From: Chalara sp. BL73
Lineage: Eukaryota; Ascomycota; Leotiomycetes; Helotiales
DNA length: 64,000 nt
Assembly (NCBI GenBank): GCA_918026815.1
Contig: CAKJVC010000107.1
Span: 372,001-436,000, forward strand
Reading direction: 5' to 3'
Positions within the stretch are counted from its first letter, which is position 1. Every line of letters begins with the position of its first letter. Of the stretch, positions 22,067 to 34,500 are shown in pieces. Below the pieces are notes generated by a model. That model had not been told where the DNA came from, made no database searches, and saw only the letters and a list, made by a program, of their open reading frames with translations. A program made the position numbers and the translations under genes.

Positions 22067-23311
22067 TCAAAACATGGCATCCATCTCGTCGCCAAAAGTC
22101 TCCTCATTCTCTCCCCTTTGAAACCATCTCAGATAATCGCTCCTCGAGCTTAATACTTCCTGCATTTGAATATCTGTCTGGATAGATGAGTTTCCGCTAA
22201 GATCCACATCCTCTAGATCTTCTGCTGCAAATTGCAATTTTAGAGGACTTGTTGGTATAGGTTCTACCTCGGCAGCCTCAGTGTCGAGGCGTAGACTAGT
22301 GTGCTGTTGGATCTTATGTTGGCTCTTCTTTTGTTTCTTATGGATGAATTCGAGCTCATGAGTGCTCATCTCCTGATTTACCCCAAGTCCAGTTTGGCCT
22401 GCTTCAAGGTCGATCTGCTCCACAGTGCTAACACTAAGGTTGGTGATGTTTGCCTCGCCTTCTGGTCGACATCGCTCAGTATCTAGGATGCCTTGTTTGG
22501 GGGACGAAGGGGATGCAAAGATATCAATCGGTGGTCCACCATCCATCATTTTATCAACCCGAGGTTGCATTTCTGCCGTCTCTTGAAGAGTCCCAAATTC
22601 CTGAGGCAGAAATGTAGGAATCTGGTAATTAGACATATCTCTCGCCACCCTTGCTTCGCGAATCCTTTCTAAACGCCTATTAAGGCACTCGGAGGGGAAG
22701 TCACAATCCATCCAGCAATTACGCTCATATTGATCCGATAACACCCCCGACAACGATAACGCCATATCCTCTGCCTGTATTATTTGTACTTCCCTACGCC
22801 ATACATTGTATTTCCCCCAGCCCTGATAATCGAACTCGGATCTGCAACTCCTCTCTGCTTTTCTCTGTTTTCGGCGTCTCGCCTTGCTCCGTTCTAGTGC
22901 TTGAAGCTCTCGTTTTTTGGAGCGCCTTTCAGGAGTGAGAAACTCGCCGTCTGAGGAGGAGGAGCTCGAGCTAGAAGAAGAGCTTTCAAGTGGCGGATTT
23001 GGTTGAGAACAAAAGGTGTGGCCATCCTCAAGACAACGACGAGTCACACCAATGTTATATGATGAACCGCAAATATGACACCTCCATATCCAAGGGTAAG
23101 GATTTTGAGGCACTGAAGCGAGGAAGTTTGGCGATAGAGGTGGGGGTGGTAATATTGTCCGAAGATGTAGTCTTGCTGGAGGTTGAAGAGGGGTTCGGGG
23201 TGATGTGGGCGAAGGAGGGACCGTGAGGTGAGATGATATCGAAGGTTGATGTGGTGAGAGGGGCCGATTGCGGGCTATACTAATTGAGATGCGTGCAGGC
23301 GTTCGTGGCAT
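22067..23311 (-). CDS. Fungal protein with a C-x2-C-x11-C-x4-H-x2-C motif (414 aa)
   Basis: A single exon from ATG 23311. Residues 1-70 are Pro/Ser-rich. A compact putative metal site follows: Cys78, Cys81, Cys93, His98 and Cys101 in the context WRCHICG...RRCLEDGHTFC. A poly-serine run and a basic segment (about 130-155, rich in Arg/Lys, likely nuclear localisation) come next, then an acidic, low-complexity C-terminus. I recall this WRCH-C-G/RRCLxDGH motif in many Pezizomycotina proteins without known function. A nuclear role is inferred only from the basic segment. Confidence 0.72.
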   Translation of the reverse strand: MPRTPARISISIARNRPLSPHQPSISSHLTVPPSPTSPRTPLQPPARLHLRTILPPPPLSPNFLASVPQNPYPWIWRCHICGSSYNIGVTRRCLEDGHTFCSQPNPPLESSSSSSSSSSSDGEFLTPERRSKKRELQALERSKARRRKQRKAERSCRSEFDYQGWGKYNVWRREVQIIQAEDMALSLSGVLSDQYERNCWMDCDFPSECLNRRLERIREARVARDMSNYQIPTFLPQEFGTLQETAEMQPRVDKMMDGGPPIDIFASPSSPKQGILDTERCRPEGEANITNLSVSTVEQIDLEAGQTGLGVNQEMSTHELEFIHKKQKKSQHKIQQHTSLRLDTEAAEVEPIPTSPLKLQFAAEDLEDVDLSGNSSIQTDIQMQEVLSSRSDYLRWFQRGENEETFGDEMDAMF

Positions 23312-24822
23312 GATAAACCAAACTCTGGAATGAAGTCTTAAGTTTCGGCAAAAGCAGAGAAAATTGATTTGACTATGGGGACACTCCGTCAGAAGTAGAA
23401 CTTAGTACCGGGTAATTCGCAGTGTTTAGAAGCAGTTCCTTCCTCATATCAGGCACCCTTATGACAAAGGTCTAAAGCTGTGGACCTCTGAAATTATGCT
23501 GGTGAAATGGAGCAGCAAATTCTGGTATTTGGTCTACAATATTCTGCTAGCACCACAAGCCAGACGTTACAGTATACAAGCGAAACCGTATCTGGAGGTA
23601 GTAGAACAAAGGCTTGGAGCACAGGCATACAACTCCTATTTGAGCAGGGAGATGGCTAACTCAGCTACAGTCATCGGACAGCCTTTGTTCTTATGAAACT
23701 TTTCTTTGAGGAGAATCCCGGACAAACATTCAGTGGCAAAACCCGTAAAACATTCATGTGCTACAATGCAAATGTTTGTAGAGCCCGCGGAATCATCCCG
23801 TCATTTGAAAGACGAAGAAGAGATATAAACAATCACTGGTACATTATCTAGCATATTGTTCTCAAGATGTTTTCCCGGTTCTCCGGGTCCAAACACAAAA
23901 CAAGCCTAGTTATAGCGGTCACAAGTAAATAGAGGATAGAAAAGAATGAACAATCAATTCAAAGACTATATGTATGCTCCAGGCTGGTAAATATTTTGAA
24001 AAGTCGTGCCTTTGTCCATCTTTGCGAACGAGAAGTATAGTTAAATTACGTATACGGCCTAGCCTAGAGTGACTGCATTACCCGATATGAAGCACATATT
24101 TATGCATAGAAAATGTTCCGATGTTGATGAGAGCGATATACATCAGAACTAGACCAGTATGAGGGTATGTGATTACAAGAAGCTGGAGATGAGGTTCAAT
24201 ATCTGCACGTGAATTGATGCCTCAGGTTGATTAGTAAGCAGTCCTAAAGTCTGAACTTTGGCATTTATGAACGTCTCAAATCTTTATGTCCACAGCTTCA
24301 GCAAAACATAACAACTCTCCATCACCATAACATATGTGAAGATAGTACCCCAATCTATGATAGGTAAGTGATTCATCGCCAGTATGGAGTGGGCGTGGGA
24401 GCTACTAGTGCGGTTCCTTTTCCATGGCCAAAGTTGGTCTGGAGATGCTGTCTTCGACCTCCGGTATCTCCCCCACGACCGCTCTCATTTCTACAATTCT
24501 TGCTAGTGCAGAATGCCCGTTATATTCTCCTTGAACTCAGCTACTTTCCATGTGCTCTCCGGCCATGGTGGTGCTGCTTTTCCTCTCTTCCTTCTGTCAC
24601 TTTGGCTCTTCAAGTCAACCATCAATATCTCGCTTCGGCTTCCCGATTGGTGTTAGCGCGGATCCTGCTCCCGCCTCACCTATTTTGTATCTCTGCCCTG
24701 CCTTAGCATATCTCGCGTCCTTTACCAACCATCAACATTATCTTTGATCCCAAATAAACATCACCAAATCGACTTCACATCTCCAAACTTCACCAACAAG
24801 CTTAACCCGATCATTATCAACA
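23312..24822. other. Intergenic region and H2A.Z promoter
   Basis: No gene recognised. The frames at 24368-24706 and 24550-24747 lie directly upstream of the histone ATG and are likely promoter/5' UTR sequence. The last 80 bp are rich in CATCACCA and CAACA words, typical of a fungal 5' UTR. Confidence 0.45.
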
Positions 24823-25686
24823 ATGGCTGGAGGCAAGGGAAAATCATCTGGCGGAAAGTCTTCCGGAGGCAAGGTCGGCATTGATGGCAGCAAGAAGCAA
24901 CAGAGCCACTCTAGCAAAGCTGGTCTTCAGGTCAGTAATGCGCATTTACGCCTTCTATGTTTGGAATAGGTCTGCAGGAGGATTTGAGGTTCAAAAAAGC
25001 TGGAAACGATAGTTGTGGTCCCTGTCAACAACCCCGCCAAGTCGCGTCATTTTCAGTCAACAACAAACGTTTGCAAAGGATCAGTCGCAAAATTTAGAGG
25101 GACACGCGCAAAGTTCAGCTGTCACCAATGTCGCGCACATTTTTCGCAGCATATGGATATGCGATACGCGACTGGATATACCAGACTCATTGTTTATTTT
25201 CGCAATATTGATGGACCCAGCCACCTGCAGACCTTAAATGAACTGCCTTTGTTGTTTGCGCGTCCTTGCGCAAAACCATGCATATGCCAACACGGCTAAC
25301 CAAGAATGTTTCTAGTTCCCTTGCGGTCGTGTTAAGCGTTTCTTGAAGAACAACACCCAAAACAAGATGCGTGTGGGAGCTAAGGCAGCTGTCTATGTTA
25401 CAGCCGTTCTCGAATATCTAACAGCTGAAGTTCTTGAGCTCGCAGGAGTGAGTCATTCACAATCTCGGTGTCAACACCAAGCTAACAATCTTCGCAGAAT
25501 GCTGCCAAAGATCTTAAAGTTAAGCGTATCACACCACGCCATCTTCAGCTCGCCATCCGTGGAGACGAAGAACTGGATACTCTTATCCGCGCCACCATCG
25601 CTTTTGGAGGAGTCTTGCCACACATCAATCGCGCGCTTCTACTGAAGGTCGAACAGAAGAAGAAGAGCAAGGCTATCGAAGCATAG
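24823..25686 (+). CDS. HTZ1: Histone H2A.Z variant (142 aa, three exons)
   Basis: Exons are 24823-24930, 25316-25447 and 25498-25686, in phase 0. The spliced product has a Gly/Lys-rich N-tail ([16 protein letters not shown]) and the H2A fold ([11 protein letters not shown], then [21 protein letters not shown] and [21 protein letters not shown]). It also has the H2A.Z-type acidic patch and loop ([20 protein letters not shown]) and no SQ(E/D) tail as in canonical H2A. It replaces H2A in promoter-flanking nucleosomes through the SWR1 remodeller. The first intron is 385 bp, long for this window, and the second is 50 bp. Confidence 0.96.
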
Positions 25687-26212
25687 GCAGGATATACGCG
25701 GATGTGGATTTATGTTTCTCCGCATATTGAATTTTTGATTGAGGGCAACTTTCTCAGATTGGTGTAAGGACATGGGGCTTTGGTGCTTTTCTGAACGGAT
25801 TATGAACTGCGGATATTACTAGAGCAGAGCAGAGGTATGGCCCAACACCGGGACTCCAGAGACAGATGAGTCTCGATGAAGGAGGCCAAGTTTTGAGTCA
25901 TATAGTGCTTGTACTTTTAGTAGCAAAAACAATGAAGGATAGCTATCTCAAGCTGATGTGGCATCAATATGACGTTGCATCTTATGCACATTTTATCTTT
26001 CAAGTTGTCACATCAACGCGCAAAGTCATTGTGTTGATAATATCTCGCACCTGTTAGCTTCTACCGATGCCACATTTCCGTTATACAAAGTTTAACTGGT
26101 TATCATGCGAAAGTACAATCTACTAGAGCTAATCCTTATATTTCAATCTATCGCTTCTAGTTTTGATATGTGAAATGCTATCTCCCCTGTCATGTTGTCC
26201 CTCACAGGGGAC
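25687..26212. other. Region between convergent H2A.Z and 204-aa gene
   Basis: 3' flanks of two convergent genes. The frame 25866-26057 has no recognisable features. Confidence 0.4.
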
Positions 26213-26827
26213 CTAATGGTCACAGCCAATATTGAGTTCCATGTTTGAATCTCCACTATCGCTCTCATCAACAGCTTGCACATCATTCACATCATATCGC
26301 CGTATCAACGACTCACCATCACTTTCCTCCCACTCGCCATTCTCCCCGTTAATCCTCATCATCAGTCTTGCGCCAGGACAACCATGCTCACAAGGCGTAC
26401 AAATTGGGATTGTCCTATTAACGTTGGTTAAGCAGTCTCGCTTCCTTCTCTCATAAACAAACATCTTTCTCTCGCATGTCGGGCAGCGTTCTCGCTTACA
26501 AGCACGACAGAATACCGTCCAGTATACACCGACATGTTCCGGTGACTGAACGTCATAGACGGGATTGATAGGTGGTGTTGGATTTGTTTCAGGGATGGTG
26601 CAGAGGGATGAGAAAGAAGTGTTAGATGTTCCAGCGAAAGGCAAAATACGGATAAAGAGTTTGGAGAGGCCGGAAAGGCTGAGTCTACGTGTAGGCGGAT
26701 TAGGATCTGATAGCTTGAAGCCCTTGAATCTAGATAGGCTCAGGAGATGGCGTATGCGAGTCGGAAGCGGAGCTGGAGACGGATCTGGCGGTTCTAGCGG
26801 TGGTACTTCCTGGGTCGGTGGTGCCAT
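26213..26827 (-). CDS. Fungal protein with Cys pairs, unknown function (204 aa)
   Basis: Single exon, ATG at 26827. The N-terminus is Pro-rich. A central block has clustered cysteines (FCRACKRERCPTCERK, followed by CLTN and CTPCEHGC), suggesting a metal-binding knuckle. The C-terminus is acidic (DESDSGDSN). No family recognised. It shares with the 414-aa protein only the general theme of a small Cys motif in a disordered protein. Confidence 0.6.
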   Translation of the reverse strand: MAPPTQEVPPLEPPDPSPAPLPTRIRHLLSLSRFKGFKLSDPNPPTRRLSLSGLSKLFIRILPFAGTSNTSFSSLCTIPETNPTPPINPVYDVQSPEHVGVYWTVFCRACKRERCPTCERKMFVYERRKRDCLTNVNRTIPICTPCEHGCPGARLMMRINGENGEWEESDGESLIRRYDVNDVQAVDESDSGDSNMELNIGCDH

Positions 26828-28055
26828 CTTGCATAATCCGAAAAGACATGGTTATCGGCGATGTAACAAGTAACACTGTATTTATACCAGAGGATGGATT
26901 TGATAGGAAGTGAGGAATCATATCGACTGTATAAATTAGCTATCACTCATGCTGTTGTGTCAAGACTGACTGAAGGTGTTCTGTAGGTTTCTTTCATGCC
27001 AGGGTGTACGACATTAAGATTATGACTCTGAATCGAGAAGCTCGATTCATATCAGGAGCTGATGCTCAGCTTGTGGGCATGTCTTACAAATATCGCATGT
27101 CCTGAACGAGGTTTCACACTCTCCAAGCACTCCTCAAAAGGAAAGTCTTGCAAAACAAAATAGCCTACAAAATAGCGTCTCCAGATCAATGATTAAACCA
27201 CCGTCTCCGGCTTCTCTTCGCCAAAGCACAGTTGTCACCATATTATTCGCCATGTGTTGGGTCCATCCTAAGCACGAACACCATTCAAATGCAGCATCCC
27301 GACATCTACCAACGAATTGCAAGACAATTCTTACCACCATGCAACACAATCATTGTTGATCTAGATTCATAAAGCCACAAGAACATCGAAGGAAACCCGG
27401 CCCCTACCTCCAATAAGGCGGGGCATAACATGCAATTCTCCATGTCCCTCAAAAGGCGTTCAACTGAATGGGAGAGGATCTTCACTACTAGTATGGTTGG
27501 TTCTCCCGGACCAGAGAGTGTAAAAAATGCGGTACAAATTGTGACAAGAAATGCGGACATATCTCAGTAGTAAAGCTGCGAAAATCAATTTAAGGATATA
27601 CAACCTATCACGTGAAACCCGAGAACCAGGAACCGGGAACTGTGCGTGCCAGACCCACTTTACATATCTCTTCACGTAATCCCACGCCTCTCGTATTATA
27701 TCATCCAATCCCTGAAATCGAAACTTGTTCAGCCAATTCCCGTAGTTTCTTTCCATTGTGGAAAGCAGGCAAAAGATCTTTTCACCAAAGCAGGCCTTCC
27801 TCTCTTCTTGAATTCATGCTCTCGGCGACTTTTCAAGCAAAAGTCTCCGAGGTTGCAATGAGACTGCATATGTAGACATTGCGTGATAGGGCACAACTGC
27901 ACTGCTGAATAATTACTCTGATGATAAATGTATAACACTCTTCCAACGCGCAGCCATTTCTTGGCATCCCATCTTCTGCGCCGGTACATATATCCTCAAT
28001 TTCTCTCCCCAGCTGCCATCCATCTCGTTTTTTTCATAGAAATTGTATAGTAAAT
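26828..28055. other. Intergenic region upstream of the Gal80-like gene
   Basis: Several overlapping frames below 100 codons on both strands (27134-27349, 27306-27560, 27460-27756, 27612-27875). None is recognised. It contains divergent promoters of the 204-aa gene and the Gal80-like gene. Confidence 0.4.
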
Positions 28056-29294
28056 ATGGCACCAATCCGCGTCGGCTTGGTAGGTCTCCCTGGCGCACCA
28101 GAAGGGTCATATGAAGGAACGTCCTGGACCGCACATGCGCACCTGCCCTACCTCAAGGCCTCTCCGCACCACACCATCGTCGCGCTGCTAAATACCAGCG
28201 TGGAATCCGCCAAAAGGGCCATCGCTCGCTTCGAGCTCCCGTCCGAGACGAAAGCCTACGGGGATCCCGATGGTACATATCCAACCCCCCTTTTCTCGAC
28301 TGAGAGTTAACTGATATTCCTGTGATAGATCTCGCAAAAGACAAAGACGTTGATCTCGTCGTCTGCAGCGTCCGCGTAGATCGGCATTTTCAACCCGTGA
28401 AAGCTAGCATTATCGCTGGAAAAGCAGTTTTCGTTGAATGGCCGCTCGAGCGCAACCTTGCTGTTGCCCGTGAAATGGCCGCTTTAGCAGCGCAACACAA
28501 TGCGCCTACTATTGTGGGGCTGCAAGGTTCTTTCTCTCCCGAGATTCGGAAATTGAAGGAGGTTATTGAGAGTGGACGGATTGGGCGGGTTGTGAGCAGC
28601 TCCTGGGAAGCCTCGTTTGGGAATGGTGGACGGACGGAAAGTAAGAATATTAGGTATTTCTTGGAGAGAGATGTTGGTGGGAATGTAATCAGTATTGGGA
28701 TTGGGCATTCGTTGGAATTCATAAATTATGGTATGTTCGCCACAATATGTATGAACGGCTGTGGGTTGGCTGACGAGAAGTGTTATAGTGCTGGGTGATT
28801 TTAAGAGTTTTGATAGCCTTATGGAGATTGGGTATCCGAAGGTGGATATTGTGGATCGAGCAGCAAATGACAAGGTCATTGTCAAGGATGCTCCGAACAA
28901 TGTCCCAAACCAGGTCAAGATCCAAGGCACGGTTGTGCCATCCAATGCTATAGTTTCGATTTCATGGCGTGGCGGCAAAACATTGCCCGGAGTTCCTCAA
29001 GCGGACTGGTGGGTTATCGGAGAGAAGGGTTACCTGAGGCTTACGGCCACATCATGGAGTATCAATGTTGGCAACCCTGAGACCAAGATTGAACTTTTTG
29101 ATATTACGACAGGAACTGTGGAAACCATTGTCGCGGAGAAGGACGAATGGAACGAGTTGCCATTACCGGCACAGAATATAGGTAGGTTGTACGAGGCGTA
29201 TCGGAAGAAAGAGTGGTATCCAGATTTCGAATGGGCAGTGAAGAGACATGAAACGATTGAGGAATTGTGGCAGCGCTTTGATTTGAGCCATTGA
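28056..29294 (+). CDS. Gal80-like Gfo/Idh/MocA family protein (374 aa, three exons)
   Basis: Exons are 28056-28272, 28329-28730 and 28789-29294; each junction restores the frame (phase 1 both times). The N-terminal Rossmann segment starts MAPIRVGLVGL. VDLVVCSVRVDRH and GKAVFVEWPLERN mark the NAD(P)-dependent Gfo/Idh/MocA fold. The C-terminal domain has the beta-sheet region with EWNELPLPAQNIGRLYEAY. The EWP motif takes the place of the EKP lysine motif of active dehydrogenases, as in yeast Gal80 and its fungal relatives. A regulatory or altered catalytic role is therefore possible. Filamentous fungi usually keep several such paralogues; the substrate is unknown. The stop is 31 bp from the stop of the convergent ankyrin gene. 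Confidence 0.85.
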
Positions 29295-29325
29295 GTAAAA
29301 TAAGATGAGTTTAAATCATCATCAA

Positions 29326-31503
29326 TCATGCAGTCTCCAGCTCCTCGTCGTCGCTATCACATTCATCCTCGTCACTATCGTATCCATCGTCGTCGCTATC
29401 GTATTCATCGATGGAGGAATAATAGCTATATTCATCATCATCAACCCAGGAACCCGGAACCTGTATCAGCGGATTCTCAATCAAGTCCCAAAACTGGCCA
29501 GCGTATCTCTCGGCATCCATATCCCAATGAAGTACCCAATCTTCAGGTCTAGATCCAATATCAATGTCGCTCAATTTCACTTTGACATTGCGAAAATTTT
29601 TAACTGTATCAGGATCAAGCCGACGGTAAATAGACAACCTGTTACCGATCCATTTGCTTTCAACCCATCCGTTAGCCGAGAATATTTTTTTCTCTGCGTG
29701 TCCGTACTTCTGTAGATCTACACCGCAAGTGTGTAAATCCTCTAGCCAAAACCTCAAGTGTCGCTTTAGCGATCTTTTAAGACTATTCACATTGGGATAT
29801 ACCCAACGATCTCCTAACATAATCAAGGCTAAAGGGGTGCCTGGAGGGATTTTGAGCGGATTCTGAGGTAAAAGTCGCATGATTGCTTGATTGTAACTAA
29901 GGTTCGTAGTCATTGGGATTAATTCACGGCAAAGTTTTCTCCATTCTAGGAATCCCTCACCACTCCCATTCCAGCAAGTTCGGCAATAGGCGACCAGATT
30001 CAGTAAGTTAATCCCCTGTCGTTGCAGCTCGAATACATCTTCCTCTCGGAGTACACCATCTCCACAAAGAATGTAGCGAAAGGCTTGTGCCTTTGGCTCC
30101 GCGCCTTTAAAATATTCACTTGGGTTGAACTCAAAGTACTTTATGCGGTCTATTATTGGGAGCTCGTAGTGGCGAGGCCATAACAATGGCTGGATTTCTT
30201 TGAATATTTCGGTGGCAGAGATGATAGCTCGCGCAAATGTCGTAAAAAAATATGGATCACAGGCCATGGAAACAAACAATGGACCATCCATATCATAAGC
30301 ATTATGTAAAATTAGAAAGTCTTGCGTGCTTTTAAAGTCACGTAACGACGGTATAGAATAGAGCAAGCAATGGAGAGGGGTTTTTAATGTGAAACCACTC
30401 TCTTCATTGATGTCTAGTCCCCATGTGATAAGCAAGTTCGCAAGCTCTACTTTCCCTTCAGATGCAGCCAACTATATAATGAAATCTGTCAGCAATAGTC
30501 ATAATTTTATGTAAAAGAGACTTAAATACCCAAAGTAAGCTACAACCATTAGGGTCGCGATCATAAATTGAAGCTTGCTTATTATAAAAAAGCTCACGAA
30601 TCCCATTAATATTGCCTTCCTCGGCGTATTTTATGACGAGCGAGTTTTCGGGTACAATATTATATGGCTTAAAGTTGAAATTCCAACCGGAAGTTGCTTT
30701 TGACACTTGAATGTCCCAAGCCTTCCGAACAAACGCCTGGAGGAACTGCAATCGGGCATTGAAATCTGACATATATTATAAGCCATGAAAAAGTGAAATT
30801 AATTGGGGTTATTACTGAAATTTGTTTCATTGAACTCTGTATTATATTGTGTGTATCGCCAGGCAAGTTTCCCAAAAGCACCAAAATCCCAACGGGCAAA
30901 ACTGGAAGTTTTGGCTCGCGCAACCATGTTTCTTGTTGAGGGATGTGAATGGGTAATGCTCGTGGTTGTGTTATCCTCCCGTTCAGTTGTCTCTGGGCTT
31001 GGCAGCACCTCAAGCTGACGTTGACCCGTCGCATTCACTGACCGAAGATGTCGCACGATAAGTTCTGGCATGTACGCCTGCTGCGCCAGACTAAGCAAAC
31101 GCTGTGCCTTACTAAGTTGATCTGTGAGCCTGTTCAAGACGTCTTTTCTAAGTACCACTTTGAATTTGGCCTTCCCTCTTCTCAGCTTGTGTGGTGATTT
31201 AAGGTCGACAGACAGCTCCTCGAGCAGAGCGTCCAGATCAACCATTGCTTTTCGACAGTACCATAAGGCTAGTTGAGCAGAACTAGTAGCCGTACCAATT
31301 GTCATTGTATCATCGAAATCTTTCTCCATATCGGTAAGCAGAGGCTCGAGAATCTCGATATCGCCCATTAATGAAGCGATCATTTCTGGCACATCTTGGA
31401 CCTCGTTCAGAAGCCGTTTTAGTCTGACGAAGCGATCACCGAGTTTGCCTGCGACTCCAACCACGGTAATACCGCTTGCGACGGCGCCGAGGATTTCTGC
31501 CAT
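29326..31503 (-). CDS. STAND-type N-terminal domain protein with ankyrin-like repeats (689 aa, three exons)
   Basis: Exons are 30816-31503, 30530-30765 and 29326-30471 (phases 1 and 0; introns of 50 and 58 bp). Residues 1 to about 110 (MAEILGAVASGITVVGVAGK...) match the helical N-terminal domain found in fungal STAND/NLR-like proteins. A linker follows to about 230. Ankyrin-like units span about 270-345 (EEGNINGIRELFYNKQASIY; AASEGKVELANLLITWGLDI; KTPLHCLL). The long C-terminal region is not recognised. The protein ends in an acidic Asp/Ser/Tyr tail of 7-residue repeats. No NACHT or NB-ARC ATPase is present, so this is a short NLR-like architecture. Such proteins take part in self/non-self or xenogeneic recognition in fungi, by family inference. 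Confidence 0.78.
29335..29404 (-). repeat. In-frame 21-bp repeat encoding an acidic tail
   Basis: The last exon carries about three 21-bp units. They encode YDSDDDG, YDSDEDE and CDSDDEE near the C-terminus. They preserve the frame and look like a minisatellite able to change length. Confidence 0.7.
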
Positions 31504-34500
31504 AGCTTGTGAACAATTCCTCAGATGGTGACTGCTTGTGAATGGAATAAGTGGGAAGAAAATCTTTCGTTAGAAGTTTGCACAACTTCGAACATGAGGT
31601 TGCTACAAGACTTTCTGACTGCAGCCTCGTCGAGCACTGCCTCATTGCCATTGCGATGTGAGGCTCCCTCTTCCGCCAACACATTAAAATCGGTTTTTGG
31701 TGTGTTGCACAACAGTCTTGATTGGCCGATGCATGACTGTGGCTACCAGGTACCCCTCCACAATACCCACCGATAAGAACCGATTCTGCCCCGCGAATGT
31801 AAGAACCCCATTTGCCATACGCCACGACGTACTCCTTATGGTGAAGTGTGAGAAAGGCAGACTCGAGGGTTGATTAGGAATAGTATGCGTGCCGTCTTTT
31901 GGAGTTTACCAGATCAAGATTCCCTCTTTAAGCCTTACAATGTTAAACTTTTGACCCTGAAATACAAGAGACGTTTGGAGATCTGAGATTAGTCGGTCAA
32001 AAGCAATTGGAATGATCAGGGAAAGACAGTCAATAGGTTTTAACCTAGTTTTCGGGCCCTTGGTGGAGCATAAATGGAACCATATTGTCGAATTGCAGAG
32101 GCGTAAGCTGCCGACCTTGAGAGTTCATAAGTTACGTCCAAGTATGCTCTCATTCTGATTAAAGGATTGTATAGTGTGCTTATACCACATTTACCAAAGG
32201 ACTATATTCAAGATTTATTTCAGGCTTTGTACTCCCACAATAGGGATCAAACTGAAAATGACACACGCCTAGAAAGTATCGCCGGACATTTGCCGGACAT
32301 GCACAAATAGATTTAGTAAAAAGAGTATTCTTCCTTATTTTCAATAATTAATGCTATCACTACTTCTTATCTTATTAGCATATTTAATTTTATTGTGGTT
32401 AAAACTGCAAATACTGTGGTTTCTTTCACGGTGGTGTGAGCTCGTGACTGCCACATCCAAGCTTCAAGCGGTTCAATGAAGAGTTAACCGCACAGAAGGA
32501 CTAAGCAATAAAATCATAAAATCCGAGCCCGAAAATCAAAGAACAGTGATATCAGCCAGTCTCAGACACTCCTTAAAAATGGACCATATGAGATAAGTGG
32601 TGGTCAAGAAAGCTGGCTTGCAAGGCTCCTTAACTGGCAGCCTGCACGCTAGATGCCAGCCCAGTCAAATCCGTCCACTCGAACTCCGAGTGGCGCATCC
32701 AAACATCTCGTTATGATTATTCTAGTGTGATTTCGCCAGGGGTCTCGCATGGCAAACTGCCACTGTAGTCCACTCGTCTTACCAGGGACGGGTAGCTGAT
32801 TCTCCGCCAGTTTGGGGGACCGGCCCGGAACTTAGAATAGGATGATCCAATTTGGGATCCCCACTTTCGTCAGCTGCAGCATGGGGGGCCATTTATTTCC
32901 GGGGGTTCAGGGGCGATCCACTAATCATTAGATAGCTAGAGTGGGGTTGTGGCGGTCGAAATATGGATGGGATCCTGTGATAGAAATCCACGTCGACTGA
33001 GTTTAAATAGGTTCAACACGGCGGACCAAAAAAATATCAAGAAAAGTTGGAGGACCGACGACCGACAAAACAAACGGACTGAAAACATTGGTGAGCTAAA
33101 CCGTGGGGGAACAAATTGTATCCATAGTTTTTTTTATTCGTTATTAATGTGCATGCTATAAGTTGCAACTTTGCTGAACAATTGCTTTCCAGAGCTCATA
33201 GCCCAAGAAGATGAAACAGCCGTGTAACAACCAAGAAACATGTAGCCAGAACCAAGAATTTGAGAGCAGCAAAAAGCGCTGGAACCGGAACAAACAATCT
33301 GATAGGCTCTACTAGCAAAAGCAAACACTCTAAAGCGTAGTTAAGTCGTAGGGAAATCGAAAATTATCGCCGCTGGTCTCTCAACAAAGACATGCGATTT
33401 ATATACAGCCTCGCTTTGGTGTTTCTGACTCCGGGATCCCCAGCCTACGTACTTTCTTACACAATCTCTCGCATGATCGTGCAAAAAAAGCTCCTAGGCT
33501 CTTCTTCCTTTTTCGCCTTCAGCAATTGTTCTATAAAAACCAAAATGATTTGTGATTCTCCCCTTCTCACGCATTCTTTGCCTCAGACTTATTACTCCAC
33601 CGAAGGAAAGGTGCCCTTGTGAGCCCGCACTGCCTGTTTCCGCGGCGGGGGATCGACCGCCATTATCTTTAAATTATAATGCGAAGATCGCCAGAAAATA
33701 CTTTGGCTTCTTGGAGTTTCCGTTTTTCAATGTACCGTAGAGCTGTGTCGGGCTTGGTGTATTGCCGCCTTTCATTTAAGATAAGGACAGGCCGTAGAGG
33801 GCATGGCTTTCGAAGGATGGTGAGGGGAGGCTACGTTGGGATGGGAGAAGATATGGTGAGTGGGGAGAAAGTGAGATTAAGAGGTCGTGAGGTTGATTGA
33901 GCAAGAAGAAAATGGCGTAAATGAAGGTGTAGGGGATCTAGTCAGAGGACAAGTCATTGGTGGCTTGTTATTGAAGAAGATGAGATTAGGGAAGATGGCT
34001 GTACCAGGTCTCACAGGCGGTGAAATCCAGTGGATTTTGGAGCACTCTATAATAAGAGCGCTGAACTGATGCTGGCTGGGCTGTCGTATCGTTTGTTCTT
34101 GCGTCATATTGTCTCGCACTAGTAAGAACTGACCATCGCGAACATAGCGATCAACATGGATCTCATCGGTGTTACGAGGTTCCATCTGCATGGATTGGCG
34201 AATTAGGATTTGGAGAATGGAATGGACTGCTTGTAAATCATGTTGATCTAAGAACAACTACTTTGAGCAAGCAACTATCCCCGTGCAATGCTTTGGTATG
34301 AGGAAGAGCTTTGAAATTCTTTGGGTTGAAAGGGAAGCCGTACGCTATGCGAAAGGTGGCGATACCTTGGGATATATCCCAGAAATTTTACTTCTTAGAA
34401 GGCGTTTATAGAATTATTGTTTAGAGATGAGATAGAATGACAAAGAGGGAAGTCTTTTAGGGGTGTTTTGAAAAGAAAGGTCAGCAGTCTGTGAGCATCA

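Noticed and set aside
29305..29715. 136-codon plus-strand frame rich in Ile/Val/Thr
   Set aside because: It is antisense to the acidic repeat tail of the ankyrin protein, which explains its biased composition.
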